Shown here piece by piece: positions 12,980-27,547 of a stretch of 64,000 bases of DNA (positions within the stretch are counted from its first letter, which is position 1; the number at the start of each line of letters is the position of its first letter). The notes beneath the pieces were generated by a model. That model saw nothing but the letters and a program-made list of their open reading frames with translations. It was not told the DNA's origin and made no database searches. Source of the stretch: Epiperipatus broadwayi (lineage: Eukaryota; Onychophora; Udeonychophora; Euonychophora; Peripatidae); NCBI GenBank assembly GCA_028023455.1, contig JAQFVV010006197.1:19463254-19527253 (forward strand), in the 5' to 3' direction. A program made the translations under genes and the position numbers.

Positions 12980-13015
12980 TAACAACTGAACTGAGCTTTT
13001 ATACCGGAAGAAACT
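12980..13015 (-). promoter_or_regulatory. possible minus-strand TATA promoter, perhaps of an LTR
   Basis: On the minus strand, CTTCCGGTATAAAAGCTCAG is a well-formed TATA box (TATAAAA at 13,003-12,997) in a locally GC-richer context, followed by CAGTTCAGTTGTTAGGAG. This arrangement is common in LTRs and in host core promoters. I see no paired LTR, primer binding site or downstream ORF, so it may be a solo LTR remnant, a host promoter, or chance. Confidence 0.25.
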
Positions 13016-14569
13016 TCCCATTTGATTGGTACATTTAAACAATCAATTTGCTGGCTTATTTACATATTTACCAACAACACAAAATTAAAAATAAATAATG
13101 ACTTATTTAATATTTAATATTTATTACATTATTACATTTTTAAAATAATTCTTATCGTTTATTTAAATCTATTAAACACTTTTAAAAAGTATATTATTTT
13201 ACTTGATTTTAATTTTAACTTTTATAAGATTATTTTTAAATAAACTAAGTATTTTTTATACGTCATATTTTTAAAGCAATACTTTTAAAATCAGATTTAA
13301 TATTCTACATTGATTTATCTTTATTTTATCTCGTGATAACTCACGTATTATTACAAATTTTATAACATGATCTTAAAATAGTTCTGCAACTTTATTAGAT
13401 AACTTCCACGCATGTGTGTGTTTATTTAATTAACATCTGTTTTCTACAACACAAGAAACGCTTGTCATCGTCTAAAAATAAACTAACAATTGCATTTTTT
13501 AAAATAAATATTTTTTAAATAAATAAGATATTATAATAGATTTTAAAATAATTATCCAATACTATTAAAATCAAATATTAATCTTCTATTTAAGTACTTA
13601 TAATAATTAATAATATTTATATTCTCTTATAATATTATTTTATCAACAATAAATATATACTTGATTTTAATTTTAACTTGTCTTTTAAACACTTTTAGCT
13701 TTAAATACCTATTTATTAAATATATTAATGCAGTATTGATTATGGCCATTTTTCCCAACCATATATTATAATCATCATCATTTAAAATGTCTCTCTCTAT
13801 ATCAGCACAATTTCACATATCAAATACTCATAGATTGCTTTAATTAAACCTTTTGAAATATTACCATAAGCAAAATTAACATCACATATTCAAATATATC
13901 TTAAATTTAAAATTTTTAATAGATTAGCACAAAATTAGATGGTGACCCATACAAAAGGGCACAATATATATATATATATATGAGATGTGGATTAACTGAT
14001 GATACCCTCAAATTTTATTTTATTTACAGAATATATCATAAATATCTTTTAATATCTTCAGCATTAGAAAATTTTTGATGACTTAATTATCTCTCTCTCT
14101 TTTAATCATAAATTTAGTCATAAGCTAAACTATAGCAGTCTTGAAATCTAATAACTATAACAGTTAATAACAAAAAAAAAGTCACTTCTTAGTATTTTTT
14201 GCTTTTTATTTTCTTAAACAAATAATTTTAATAAAAATCATGCCAATAGTTAAAAACAATTTTTTAAAACAGGTTGAATTTAATTAAAATAAAATTGCAG
14301 AAACAAAGTTTTATTTTTGACATTTCATAGTAAAAAAGCTTCTTTTTTTAAAAAAAAAAAAACAAACTAAAAACTATTTTTATTGATATTATCTCAGCTT
14401 ATAATTTATCAAGGAAAATGGGCTCCTAAAAGTTTATAGAATTCTTAAATGTAGAAAAACTATTAATTTACTTGAAAAAATACTCTCCAAAAGAAAAATC
14501 CAAATGTCACTAAATAATAATTATAGCAGATATAAATTTAACAATCTGATCTACAGGAGAACATTTCAT

Positions 14570-15010
14570 TTATCTATTTAATTTATTATATTCATTTATG
14601 ATCTTCCTAATAGATAACACAGATCTTTTGCAAAAATAAATCTTTCAATAAGGATATCAACAATTTAGACATATTTTTCAAAGACAAGGATCATATTCTT
14701 AAATTGCAAAAAGAATTTGCTCACTTTTTCATCTAAATAAAAAATAATAACATCTAATAAACAGAATACAATCTTATGCACCAATAAATTGAATCAAAAT
14801 CTGACTCTTACTTCTTAGGAGTAATCTTGGACGATAATCTAACTTCTTTTCTATTGAATATGATATCTAAAAAATAATTTCTTGGAATAACAACTTTGGA
14901 AAATTGTGAGGCACAATCTGCAGTTGTAATGCAAAAATTAAAAAAAAACAAAACATTCTTAAAGTGATAAATATTGTATCTCTGTCTGGAGAAAAAATGC
15001 TTATTTTAAA
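14570..15010 (+). pseudogene. possible LINE reverse transcriptase remnant
   Basis: On the plus strand an interrupted reading contains KLQKEFAHFF and, near 14,795-14,850, SYFLGVILDDNLTSFL. The second resembles the FLGV-x-LD-x-xL motif that follows the reverse transcriptase palm in jockey/I/CR1-like LINEs, and the first could be the preceding LQ-x-x-L helix. Several stops lie between and the YADD box is not identifiable, so the assignment rests on one motif. Confidence 0.35.
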
Positions 15011-16579
15011 TATACAATTAAATATTACCATGAAAAATATTACTGACATAAATCTACACCTTGTAGTATATTTCTATTGTTTCCTATATTTCTTTATTAG
15101 AAATCAGAGTATATAAAAAGCTGCTAAAATTTAGCATTAAATGAATACATAATTTCATGACTTAAGCCCGTCTAAAGCCAATAATTTCTTTCTGAATGCT
15201 CAACCAAAGTAAATATCTTGTGAGATCCTAAATAAATTCCTTTTTCTGGATCAAACAGATATGATCTTTGTAGACGATATAGGAGTCCCCTCAATAGATT
15301 TGTAACTATCTATAGTCTTTGAGTGTATATGATTCACATAAGTCAAGTTTATGAACATAACAGCAGAAAAGTCATTAGTAAATCTATCTCTTGGTTAAAA
15401 TTTCTAAACATTTTTAAAAATAAAGTTTGTTAACAGTTGCCCCCCCCCCTTAAATAATCCATATGGTAAATAAATAAATAAAAAATGACAAAAGTTGCAA
15501 ATAAAGTTTTGTTTTATTATACTTTCAATTTTATTTGTAATTCTTAAAAATGTACTAAAAAGGATTTAGCTACAAGTTAAAGCCTTCATTTATTTAAAAA
15601 AGAATTATCAAGCCAAAGTTTAATTATCAAGTTTCTGTTACTTGGTTTTGATTAAATCTAAATGCAGTACAAGTAATGGGTCTGAATTTAATTCAGTGAT
15701 ATACATTTTAATTCGAAACTCGGAGTTAATATGTTTCTAAGAGTAATAAAAAGTAGAAAATATTCTTTTAAATTCTTCATACTGATTTAAGAGAAACTGT
15801 CTAAAACAGTTAATTTTCATATTCAACAATAATCCCTTAGTGTTGAATAATTTTAATAATCAAATCTTATTTATATGTATTCACACACATATACTCTTGT
15901 AATATTATTACTATAAATAATTCTTATAAATAAAGAAGTCAGTTGAATTATTAAACACACAGTTAATCAAATCTACATGCTCAGTGGCAAAATTGAAGGA
16001 GTTAAAGCTACAAATGTAATTTATCTCCAGTTTAGAATCAATACAATTTTTTTTTAAGTATGTGTTTGTTAATAATTAGCTATCTAAAAAAAAAAAACCA
16101 TAAGTTAAATGAAATTAAAATTTATAAAAATGAGAAATAAAGTTTTTGTTTCATTACTGGTGTTATTAGAACATTAGCAATTCTGACAATAGTTTGCTTT
16201 ATTAAATGTAACTTCTGATTTGACAATAAAGCTACTATTCAATTACTTATCTCTGATACTTAATCTTTATTAGAAATTGCTATCTGAGCCCATAAGTTAT
16301 TATATTTTTGAACTACTTCTGAATAGAATATAGAATTAAAAAAACCTCTAAATATATTATTTTGTCAATGAAGTGAAATCCTCTGTAGTTCATAATATAC
16401 ATAAAGCAGTAAACTTGAGAGCTAAAAATCGAAAGTTTAAAAATCTTAGTTTGGTCAATTGACCAGAAGTGTTGTGCTTAATTTGTCATTTAGATACTTG
16501 AATTTGAGTCACTTTCCAAAGAATATATGTTAATAATCTCCAAGAAATTAATTAATTGAAAATACCATGGTTAATAAGA

Positions 16580-16830
16580 GTGCAAAACTCACCATATAGT
16601 AGTGCCACAAAGTTTAAGCCTTCATAATCAATGGATGCAGGAAGATTTGTGCATAAAATCTCTATCTAGTGCTTGTTCATCCAATATCCCCAGACTAATT
16701 TCTACCTTGTGGTTTTCATCAATGAGGAGCCTTAGATTTGAAAGCACTGCACCTAGATTTTAAGATCTAATGCAACCTTCCAGCAGCCACATTTTATCTA
16801 TTTGGTGTATAAAGCTAGGATCCCAAGATG
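16580..16830 (+). mobile_element. MITE family copy without right terminus, longer form
   Basis: The left end (TGCAAAACTCACCATATAGT, then AGTGCCAC) and the core (AATCAATGGATGCAGGAAG, AATCTCTATCTAGTGCTTG, CCAATATCCCCAGACTA, CTTGTGG) belong to the family. Where the right inverted repeat should follow, the sequence continues with TTTTCATCAATGAGGA and reaches a CCTTCCAGCAGCCACATTTT block near 16,775, shared with the minus strand of the 3.2 kb copy. This copy probably preserves interior sequence of a longer parent. Confidence 0.6.
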
Positions 16831-16999
16831 AAAACACCATAATGTTTTCAAACCAAACTCATTCATTTGTATAGTCATATAGTCATCATCTATATGAATA
16901 TTTTGGATAAAAATCCTACAAAAATGTTGATGAATGGATTAAGAAATACTTTTAGATAAAAATTTGGTATTTAATTAAGGTGAATTAAAAAAAAATTAT

Positions 17000-19900
17000 C
17001 GTTAACTTTTTTTTAAGGTAGATAAAGAAAACTTACTTTTACTTACTGTTTTTTAAATGCCACAACACAGTATAAAAAGATGGACTTGAATCATTCATGA
17101 GACTCACAACAGTTTCACAGCATTATTATTATGGAGTTATACCTAAAGGCAAGAAGTAGAGCTGCTGATAATGTCACAACAATAAGGTTTGAATTCACAT
17201 GGAAGCAAGGTCCTGATTTTTGTTTCATAGTTCATATTATGTATTAGATGGCATGTGTGATGTCTACCAAATTATAAAGACTGAATGTCAAAATTATCCA
17301 ATTTATACCTTTCCCAAAGATATCAATAAGCCAGTTTACTGTTTTAAAATGAAAGAGCTTACCAAGAAAGTCCAGTGCTAATTGACTTGCTAAAGGATTA
17401 TCATGATATGACTTTATAATATGCTGATTAATCTAATATGAAAGGAAGCACAAATAAATTTATTATAGCCATATATATTATATAGTATGCATATAGGAGA
17501 TATACTACACAAACAGATATTAGCTGGTGAGTAGAATATTTATTGAAAAGGGCAATTATTTTAAATACTTGACTGTATAGTTAAATATTTAAATTACAAG
17601 ATTTAAAAGTAACTAACTTTTGTCTAAATTATTCAACTAAAACTAGAATAATGAAAGAAAAAATAAATGACGGTTCCATTTTTATTTTATTAAAAAAAAA
17701 CAACTCAAAATTGTTTTTTAAAAAATATTGAAACTGAAAAAACAAAAGCCTGAATTTTATAAGAACTTTCCCAAATGGATCTAGTGATTTTTTTGTTAAA
17801 AAAGAAAAAAAAACTTTTACTTAATATTAGAAATACTATAATGGATTAATTAATAACTTTGATTAGTAGGGAAATAATAATAATGCACACACATATATAT
17901 ATACAGTTTATGTGAATTTTCAACATGGAATTAATTGTCTTATGAAAATATAATATGGTTTAATAAGTTTATTAATTTGACAAATGAAATATCCTAGGAT
18001 ATAAAGGTCAGTGTGTACACACATATATGTTAGAATTAATCATTTATGTATTATTAAACTGAATTGATTCTTTATGATAATTCTAACGTTACTGCGCATT
18101 TATGTGCTTAGACAGATGCATGTCATGTAGACATATATATATATTAAAATCATCATCAAGCACGTATATGTCCAAATTAATTATTATGTATTATAAAAAT
18201 GAATTTTATTATTGGTTTATAACAATTCAAAGATGTTAATTTTAAATTATTATACAACATATCTGTGCTTATATAGAAGCATGTCAGGTAGACACATCTG
18301 TTGAAATCAATCATACTTTATGAATTATTAAAAAGAATTACTTTTTTAATAGGACTATATACAATTTGAATATCAATTTGAATATATTCATTTATATTAT
18401 ACAAGCATCTAAACCTATTGAGATATATGTAAATAACAATATAATAGTATATTATATATGTTATATTCTAATCAAAATCAGAATGCTGATTTTTATATTT
18501 ATAACTCAACAGACCTTCATTTTGTTATTAATAAATTTATATTTTATTAAGTTATTCCAGTGAATTTATTTAATCCTAGACTCGGTCTAAAACATTATAT
18601 GTTAGTATTATCTCTTGTTCATAGCAAAAGTTATAGAGCTCTTGCTCACTGAGCTGGATTCATGCATAGCAGTCGGTTATATAGATAGGGGTTTATGTTT
18701 AGTGCTAAGCACATCAAAATATTGATGATAATCCTAGTTAGCTTAAAGGAATATCCTTTAAAGTCCTGCACTAAATTTTATTTTAGTATTAATTAGAAAT
18801 TAAGTTTATAATTGGCCAACACATCGATGATGATCAGCATGTTTCTGTAGCTTACAATTATTTTTTAATTGTTATACTGTTATTGATTAGTACTTAGGTT
18901 TATACATCCAATTATTATTTATATAATCTGCCCCAAGCTTGGAAAGGGCTAAATAATTATCCTGGTCTATAGTGGACCATTTTCAAATGGTCGATTGTTG
19001 ATTTCATTTGTTAACCTTTCATAATGATGAATGATTTTTATTCTTCTCTGTAATGCTGGGTAAACTTATAATTAGTTAGTCATTATTTTTGCTGATCTCT
19101 CAAACTCATTGCTCATATTCAACGTATTCATTACTCTTATATATGATATTTAATTTAAATTTGTTTCATTAACTGGAGTTGATGATAATTATTTTCCATC
19201 ACCCCAGGTTTATCCCTATTTCTCAGTACCATTATAATGTAAAAAATATAAAAGTGTACAGAGCTAAATGTAAAGAATTAGTTATTGTATACTACAATAA
19301 CAAATGAATAGGGAGAAAAGAATAAAACTGTCAATTATCTGTAAAGTTAATAAAAGATGATATGCAATGAAAAAATATTAATCTTATATAATTTTAAATA
19401 GAAATAAAACTATTAGTATATGATTCTGAAAAATGAGATAAAATGAAAATAAAAAGCTTAATGACAACAGTCAGTTCTTGTGCCCACAACCTGGTTTCAG
19501 TTCAGGTAAAACTTGAAAAATATTAGCCAATTAATATTTTCCTATGCAAGCAATTTTCAGATAGCAGACTCATAATAAACTCAAAGAACTATCCAATATT
19601 GGTCATTAAATGGATATCCTGCACTTAAGAATTAGCTGGATGATATTAGTTTTGAGAATATCTATCAATGACATGAGTATTTACATGCTATCATAAAACA
19701 AAACATTATTATAGTATTAGGTAGTTTTCACTATTGGTGAAAGTGATGTTATGAATTTATGAATGGTGAGTTATGGTTTATATTTAAATTTTATAAAGCT
19801 AAAGCTTTATAAAATATGAAAAGTACATTGAACTTACATTGTAGAAATGTACACAATAATAACTAACATCAAAAAAATAATAATAATATACATGAAGCAA

Positions 19901-22900
19901 ATCTTTACTAATTCACTAGCCTGTGCCAATATTTTTTTTTAATGGATTGTGATTAACTGAAATAATATTAGCAATAGTATTATTAAATATAGTGATAATA
20001 TTCAGAATAAAAAATATTTGCACATGATAGTTAGAAAAAAAGAAAAAAAAAAGCTTCAAATAAAAAAACTCTAGGATAAATGCATTTTTAACAGTCTCTC
20101 ATTGATAAACATTAAAGGGGGAAAATATTCAGCATGCTTTCCAATTTTACAATCTAGTTTTACTCATTTATCAATCAATTTTGGATGGTTGGCTATGGGT
20201 CTGCTACCTGAAAAAAAAACCCTACTGATTAAAATCTTAAAATAGTTTCAGGTTTTACCTGATTGGGATTTGAAGTCAAGTCATGGAGTGTAGATATTCT
20301 ATTAGTATGGCATAATACTCTTCCATATAATTTATTAAAGTTCTCTTTTAAAATGCTTATATATACAATTTATTAAAGTTTTCTTTTTAATAGTAATCAT
20401 TTATTTTCTAAAGATGTTATATTTATCTAAATAATAAAAAGGATGTCAGAAAGAACTAGAGCAGAAAGTCAAAACTAACATCATATAATATAGAAAATGT
20501 TTTCAGAAGAAACATATGGCTTTATCAGAAGCAGTTTTTCTGAAGAAAAGGACTTTGAAAACATAAAATACTATTTTTTTTTCTTAGGTTGTTTATTACA
20601 GATCTTATTATTGAAAACTTATTAAAGGAAACCTACAATATTTTTTTATACCTTATTAGAAAAGCTTTTATCAAGTCAGAATTTTATTCTGACAGTTAAA
20701 AACGATATAATAAAAGACTCACACATTTAATATATACATATATATATATACTATATTTACAATGTGCATTTCAGCTATTTATATTTATTTTGTAGCATTC
20801 TCATGGGCCCAGAATTCAGCAAAAGTGATGTGCCATAGACTTATATAATTTTTTTTAATGTATTGATTATAATAATGTTTCCATATTGAATTTCATCTTG
20901 CCTCTTGTAAAAGTTCTCTTTTTTTATATTTATTGTTTCCCTTTCCTCCAAATTTTCCTTTCTTTCCTTTATTCTGGATCATAATAATATAGGAGAATAA
21001 CATGTGAATGACAAAACGCCATTTCAAACAACTTGGGAGAATATCTGTAAACTATATCATTATAATACATTGAAATCTTTGTAAGCAATAGAATACATAC
21101 TTGGATTTCTAACTAATAATAGTAATTTTAAGGTATTTAACCAATACATTCACGAATAGCTTGTGAGATAACTAAAAATTGTTATAAAATAAAAGATAAC
21201 TTCCCATTACTTCTAATATGCCATAAAAGAGTAAAGTGAAATGTATATTTCAAGAATATTAAAGCAGCTCTTTTTAGAATGTATAACTTATTACTGCTTT
21301 AGAGAATATATAAAATCCAATGAGTTATGAGATTCTTGGAAGTGACTGCATATGTGTGAATGAGTAGTTTACTAAACAAATATTGCTCTAAAAGTCCCTG
21401 ACTCAACACTCACTAAAAAAACAAAACAACTTTTTGATCAAGATAGAACAATAAATGGACCACTAAACCAAATTAGCTAAAAGCTATCTAGCTAAAACTG
21501 GATAGTTAAAGTAAAAATCCCAAGTCTGAACTTCATTTTTTCCCTCCAAGATTTACATCTTCTAAATTTGAATAGCAGATCAATGGTAGTGACAAGTGGA
21601 ATCACTATAAATGGAGTAGCTGAAATATATATGATAATTTGAATATTTTCATGAATAAAAAATGATTATTTGATGAAAATTCCATGTTATCTTTATTAGA
21701 CTTACTAAAGGCCTGAATATTAAAAAAACCATTGGTCTGTTTCTATTTCCATATTGTGTCATTGAATTTGATTGAAAACTTTTGTATCAAAATACATAGT
21801 AACAATTAAATAAAACAGTTACATAAAAATAAATTTTAAATGTAGCTAATGTTTCTATGCAAAAAATATAATAATTTTTTTACAATCACTCAAACAACAT
21901 TTGAGTAATGGAGTGAAAAACACAAATTGAATTTAAATTAAGAACACATTTTTATAATTTAAAAAAGAGAAAGTTATTGAAGAAAGTATGTTGCAATTAT
22001 TTTAGATACATTTTAAGTACTTTTATAAATTATTTTATTTGATAATAAAGTTTCAATCAGATTCAGTCGACATAATAAAAAGCAGGCCATTTCTTTTAGG
22101 CATATAATATATATAATCAAGATAGTTTTAAACCATATACATTAACTTGCTCATTAAACAATAATATATAAAAATTACTAATTGTAAATTGTCAAAAATA
22201 ATATATATGTAAACTATACTAATTTTCAACTATTACTTTAAATTAATACAGCCAATGTCAATAGATGATTTAAAATCCAAAAAGAATCTAGAATATTTTC
22301 AATTAGAAAGTAAAGCAGCTCAAAAAGGACTGGAATTAAGATTTTGACAACAAAGAACACAATAGAAAAATTATGAAATCATTCTTAATTGAATAAAGAG
22401 TCACTATATATTTAAGGACACAGTAATCATAGTATGCATAATAAGAAAAAGAGCAAAAAAAGGTGATTATAAATAAACAATAATATCTTTTTTTTTTTTT
22501 TTTTAAAAAAATAAAAAGCTTATAATTGCAATAATTAAATCTATACTAGTAAATTGAAAGATTTTGTGTTGTTGATTTATAAATAATACATAGTGAGTTA
22601 AATGTGAAGATGTTTAAAGCTTCATGCTCTTAAGTCAAAATGCTTCAGATTGGCTTACATAGATATATAGAAATTTAAGTAAAGAGAGAGATGGAACCAC
22701 CTTTTTCTTACAAAATTTGTCTTGTGTTGTGACTTAAGAGCTCCCTATACAGTCATCATTACATCTGATTGGCTGTCATATAAGCATTCTAAAAGCGCAT
22801 GTGAGAGGTTTTCAGCCTTTCACTTTAATTTCTAACTTTTATTGTAACTAGCATAGGATTTTGGAAAATTGTTACCATTATTAAAGCACTACAACTTTTT

Positions 22901-23900
22901 TTTATGTAAGTAATCTTAGAAAGCATGCTAAAAATATTAATATAGCATTAACTCCAAAAATATTAGAACAATTCCAAATGACCACAAGTTCATTTATCAG
23001 ATCATGACTGAGTAATTATAAAAACGAAGAAAATAAATTTCCTAAAAAATTAATTAAAAAACTAAAACTCAGAACTTGTAACTATATGATGTTTTATTTT
23101 CCAATTCTCTAATTTTGTCTGAGTACTGTAAAATGCTCAAAAAATTCAAATTAGCTCCATACCATTTTTAAAGATGATCTGTTTGTAGAATATAAAAGCA
23201 TTCCTTTTACTGTGATTTGTGTAATACAAAAAATTAAGGTGTTAAATTACTAATCATGATTCATTCAACTCATATGTTCAAATGATGATAATTTCTTCCA
23301 TATAACTTTCTTCAACCAAATTTCCCTTCCAAATCAATTTTTTTGTACAATTCTTCATTAAAACTTTTGACATGCCAAGCTTCTTCTCACTGATTATTTC
23401 ATCCATTTATCCATGATTTCACAACTGTATAATATACTTGCAAATGAATATGTGTCCAGTATATCTAGTTTTTTTAAAATCTTGGCCAAGGCATGTAGAC
23501 ATATTATTGCTCCTGCCATGTTAAATTTTAAAATTCTTTTAACAATCAGGAATCAACTAATGATATTAGTTCAAACATGTAAAAAAAATTTCTCCTCCCC
23601 GTCAATCATTTTGTTTTGGACATTTTTACTACAGTAACCATTTTTTGATAATGTGAGAGTGATGACAGAAGCTAGAAAATGTTTACAGATAATTAAAAAA
23701 TTGTAAACAAAGAAAATCATTTTTATTTTAAATAGTATAATTTACATCATATACTAAATATATATAGGTATTACTTTTTTGAAAACATTTTCTTCTTTAG
23801 CCATAAGTAACACATTGTTAATTTTGTTTAATCAAAAAATAACATCACAAATTTGCAATAAAAAGAAATGAATAAATCATCTCTTCAACTTTTCTCTATT
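17000..23900. other. AT-rich stretch without recognised genes
   Basis: No supported coding region. Small local duplications occur: ACAATTTATTAAAGTTTTC near 20,367 repeats a word near 20,329. Open frames at 18.4 and 23.4 kb are AT-rich chance frames with no recognised motif. Confidence 0.45.
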
Positions 23901-23925
23901 TATTCACTTCAATAATGAAAGTCTC

Positions 23926-23966
23926 TCTAAGTTAAAAATTCCAAATTAAAGTCTCTCTAAGTTCAA
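23926..23966. repeat. short duplication of AAAGTCTCTCTAAGTT
   Basis: The 16-base word AAAGTCTCTCTAAGTT appears twice about 30 bases apart. A local slip or small tandem duplication. Confidence 0.5.
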
Positions 23967-25799
23967 TCCAGTTTCTCTGATTTGTAGTTTCTTTTTTTCA
24001 TATTCCCCCCAAAATTTACGTATCCCATCTATTTATTACATGTTTCATCTTTTTCAGATCTCTAATAATTTCCTAGTATCTCAATGGAGAAGAAATACCG
24101 TTATTTATTTTAGTGGTTAAAAATTGCCCTTTCTGCAGCAATCATATATATATAATCTTTTTCTAGCAGTAGATAATTATGAAATATTACTATTAATGAC
24201 TTTTAATTTTTTGTTACGTCTCCATCCTATGATTTATGACTTTCAACATTGAATTTTTATTTTTATGTTATGAAGTAAACTTTTTTTTTTTTTAAAATTA
24301 AGTTATTAATAAAAATATTTTTTAAAAATATATAGATACAATACAAATTAAAAATATTCCAAAAAAATTAACTTTTTTTTTTACGACTTAATTCAGCTTT
24401 AAAATACAGTACTATACAAATTTCGCCGCCAGCCTCCAAAACTTTTTTTAAAACTTGATTATGTTCGCACACATAAGAACCCCCAAGCCAAGGTTTGATT
24501 ATTTGCTATAATCTTTGTCAAATTATTAACAAATTTCAGAAATTTGTTTTAAACAAAAACAACATATAAGTTTTGAAAAATATTTTGATTTATATATTGT
24601 ATTTTGAATTATATAAGCATATATTTTGTTCTTAGTTTTGTGTTTCATGCAAATTTTTGAAATATATACATGCGCCTTGAGGAAGATAATCAAATCGCTA
24701 GTATAGTATGTGTTATTATGCAAAAATTAGACCAGTTTAGAAAAAAGGAGTGATACTTTTTGCAAACGCACAATTTTCATTAAGAAATTTTTAAGAAAAA
24801 TGTAGAAATATATATAATCAATAGATAGATGTAATGCATAGCTTTGCCCACTCTTTAAGAATTAATTTACCATGTTTTATTTTCTGAAAGTATTTACTAT
24901 TGAACAATGAAACCCCCTCCCTTCAAGTAATAGATCTGTAATAAAAACGGCCTACATTTTTTATAAATAAAATAAGATTTCACTTCATTATTGATATTTT
25001 GCAAAGATAATCGTTAATTCTTTTTTTTTTTTTTAAGGAAATATTGACTTTTGTAATAAATTTTCACGAGCGCATAACAAAAAATAATAATACAGAAATA
25101 TTAGAAATGTAAAAGTTAATCCAATTTTATTTGGTAAACGATAAATTATTATTATTATTTTTCCAATTCATGATAGCAATTTTTCTCTAAATTAAACTCG
25201 ATTACTCATTTTCAATATTCTAATAAATGAAGCAATAAACAAGGCTGACATATTGCCATAACAAATAACAATTTTCTTCTTATAGAGCATTTATTTTGAC
25301 TATTACCTTGACAATAATACATCATGCTTAAAAACAGATAAAAAGAAAAATCATTAACTCAAATAATTATAACTCGTACAAACAAACAGATTGGATGACC
25401 AATAATTTTCCTTTTACCAATGAAAATATTTCATTGCGGTATCATGCAGACTTCTGGAGAAACGAAAGATTTAGAAATCTCCATAGTCATCTTTTTTAAA
25501 ATTCTAATTGTTCACAGCACAATAAATTTATATAAGTAAATCAGAATCCCAGGATGTAGAGATACCATATCAACTTAGTATTCCTATAACATGAATTCAA
25601 ATTTAGGCATAGTGAACTTGATTTTTTTTTTCTGCTTTCAATCAGATGGTAAGATTTTTCTTTCAGGTAACGTATTTGTAGCTAACCCAGATAATAATTC
25701 AATATTGGTTGGTAAATGAATATCTATCTATTCTTAGCTATTAAAGCAAAATATGTATATTTGAGATCATTTATCTTTTTCACATGTATATTCTATAAG

Positions 25800-25880
25800 A
25801 TGGAATGGATAGGCAGCTTGAAAGTCTGAGTTCAAATCCCTTCTAATTACATTAAGTTCTGTATAGATAATATGCTTGTA
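25800..25880 (+). mobile_element. SINE-like fragment with B box
   Basis: GAAAGTCTGAGTTCAAATCC (about 25,819-25,838) is identical to a word at 49,419-49,438, and both are followed by an ATTACAT word. GAGTTCAAATCC fits the RNA polymerase III B box found in tRNAs and SINEs. The A box region has decayed and no target duplication is visible. Confidence 0.45.
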
Positions 25881-26919
25881 TTTAAATATTAAAACAAAAT
25901 AAATTAAAAATTGTCCAAATGCTCATCATCAAATAATTGTTAAGATTTGCTGAATAATTTCCCTTTCTCTATTCCTCGTTAAAGGGATGTCTTTGCTCTG
26001 TAGCAGAATATTAAAAACTTTCTTTTTATCTTTATGTACCTGATTTTTTTCAAAAATTATAATAATTTTATATACACCTTAAATAAATTATATTCCACTT
26101 TTTAATAATTTGAATGAAATATTGACTTTTTTCTTATACTAATACATACATTAAATTTTATTTGCTTTATATATATATATTTGCGTGTGTTTGAGGGGAA
26201 GGGGATTACATATTTTGCGAGCCTTTCCAAACTATCTACCCTCCCTCCTTTGTTTTTTTTTACATTAAAAGTTGTATTCAAAATAAATGAATTTGTGATC
26301 TAAATTTAATTTGCTGCAGGTTTTAAACATTTTTTTTTTTAAATTAAAAAAATGAGAAAAATGAAAATCATGCGTAAAAGTTTGGTACCAAATAAAATTT
26401 AATAACTTTCTAACATTATAAAAAATACCCCAAAATTAAAACTCTTAGTTCAAGAGACTCCAAGATGTCTCCAATGTAGAGTAGTCATCAAAAATTGAGA
26501 AAAATATGCAGTAACTGACTTTTAAATATACATATATTACGAAGATTAAATAAAAATTAACCAATATTGATCAGCTAGTCAAAATTATTAATTCTGGAAT
26601 TAAAATAATTAAAAAAAAGTTGAAAAGAATATTACAAAGCTAAACAAACACACCAAAAGCAAAATTATCATACTTTATATAGTAAACTTTAGAATTCAGT
26701 GGACAATAGATAGCATAGTACTATGATATTTCCTTTTCCAGACCAATTTTCACCTTTCATCTTCATCACTGAAAATTAGAATCAAAGAAAAAGTGATGAA
26801 AGCAAAATACAGAAACTGATTTGAATAAGAGAATATTATAGCATTATATACCAATTGGTGTCTATTAATTATTCAAGTTTATAGTAGAAGGCTCTACAAT
26901 AAAGTGAAAAGATCTCTTA

Positions 26920-27445
26920 GAACAGGGATTGAAAACCAGTGACTCTTTAGTGAAAAAAGTGTGACTATCTTATTTTGGATAAAATATATATATATATACA
27001 GCACTAAACTGTCCTTTGGATTTTGAGACTTTGGCCACAAATATGGAGTTGGGCCCCCAGTAAATAAAGTGAATAAATAAATGCAATGCATCCCCATTGT
27101 TGAACACCATGCAGATATAAGAAGTGGTGCTAGATGGGCAGGGTGAGCAGGAATACCCCCACCACTACTTTGTCTGGCCAGTGGCACGGGACTGTTTAAT
27201 AATAAGCTATCAGCCATTTTCCCATTTATAAAAACGTTCAAACAGTGAAGTGGGTTGGAAATTTGGTGAGCTTCATTTCAAAAGCTTTAGTTTTATGTAT
27301 AAGCATTTGCATCAAATGTTGGTCTCGCAGTCTATTTTAATAATGAATAAAATATATATTGTGTTGTTGATTAAAATAAGGTAGCTTAGGGTGTGGCCCA
27401 ATAGCCCTGGGCATATGCCTGGTTGAACGACCCTAGGGACGCTAT
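26920..27445. repeat. unclassified GC-richer interspersed sequence
   Basis: This block is markedly less AT-rich than its flanks and includes words such as GGCCCAATAGCCCTGGGCAT and GCCACAAATATGGAGTTGGG. The 115-residue minus-strand open frame at 26,894-27,241 is proline-rich at its start and hydrophobic later, with no recognised domain; a run of YIYIY encoded by an (AT)n tract argues against it being a real protein. Most likely a repeat element of unknown class. Confidence 0.35.
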
Positions 27446-27547
27446 TATATATAAAAATTTAATATATTATAAAATATTTTATTTATGTATACTAATATAT
27501 AATTTGTATTAAATGTTATTACAAGGAATGGTTTAATTTAAAATAAC

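Noticed and set aside
26894-27241. 115-residue minus-strand open frame as a gene
   Set aside because: No domain, part of it is translated (AT)n, and it lies in an unclassified repeat block.
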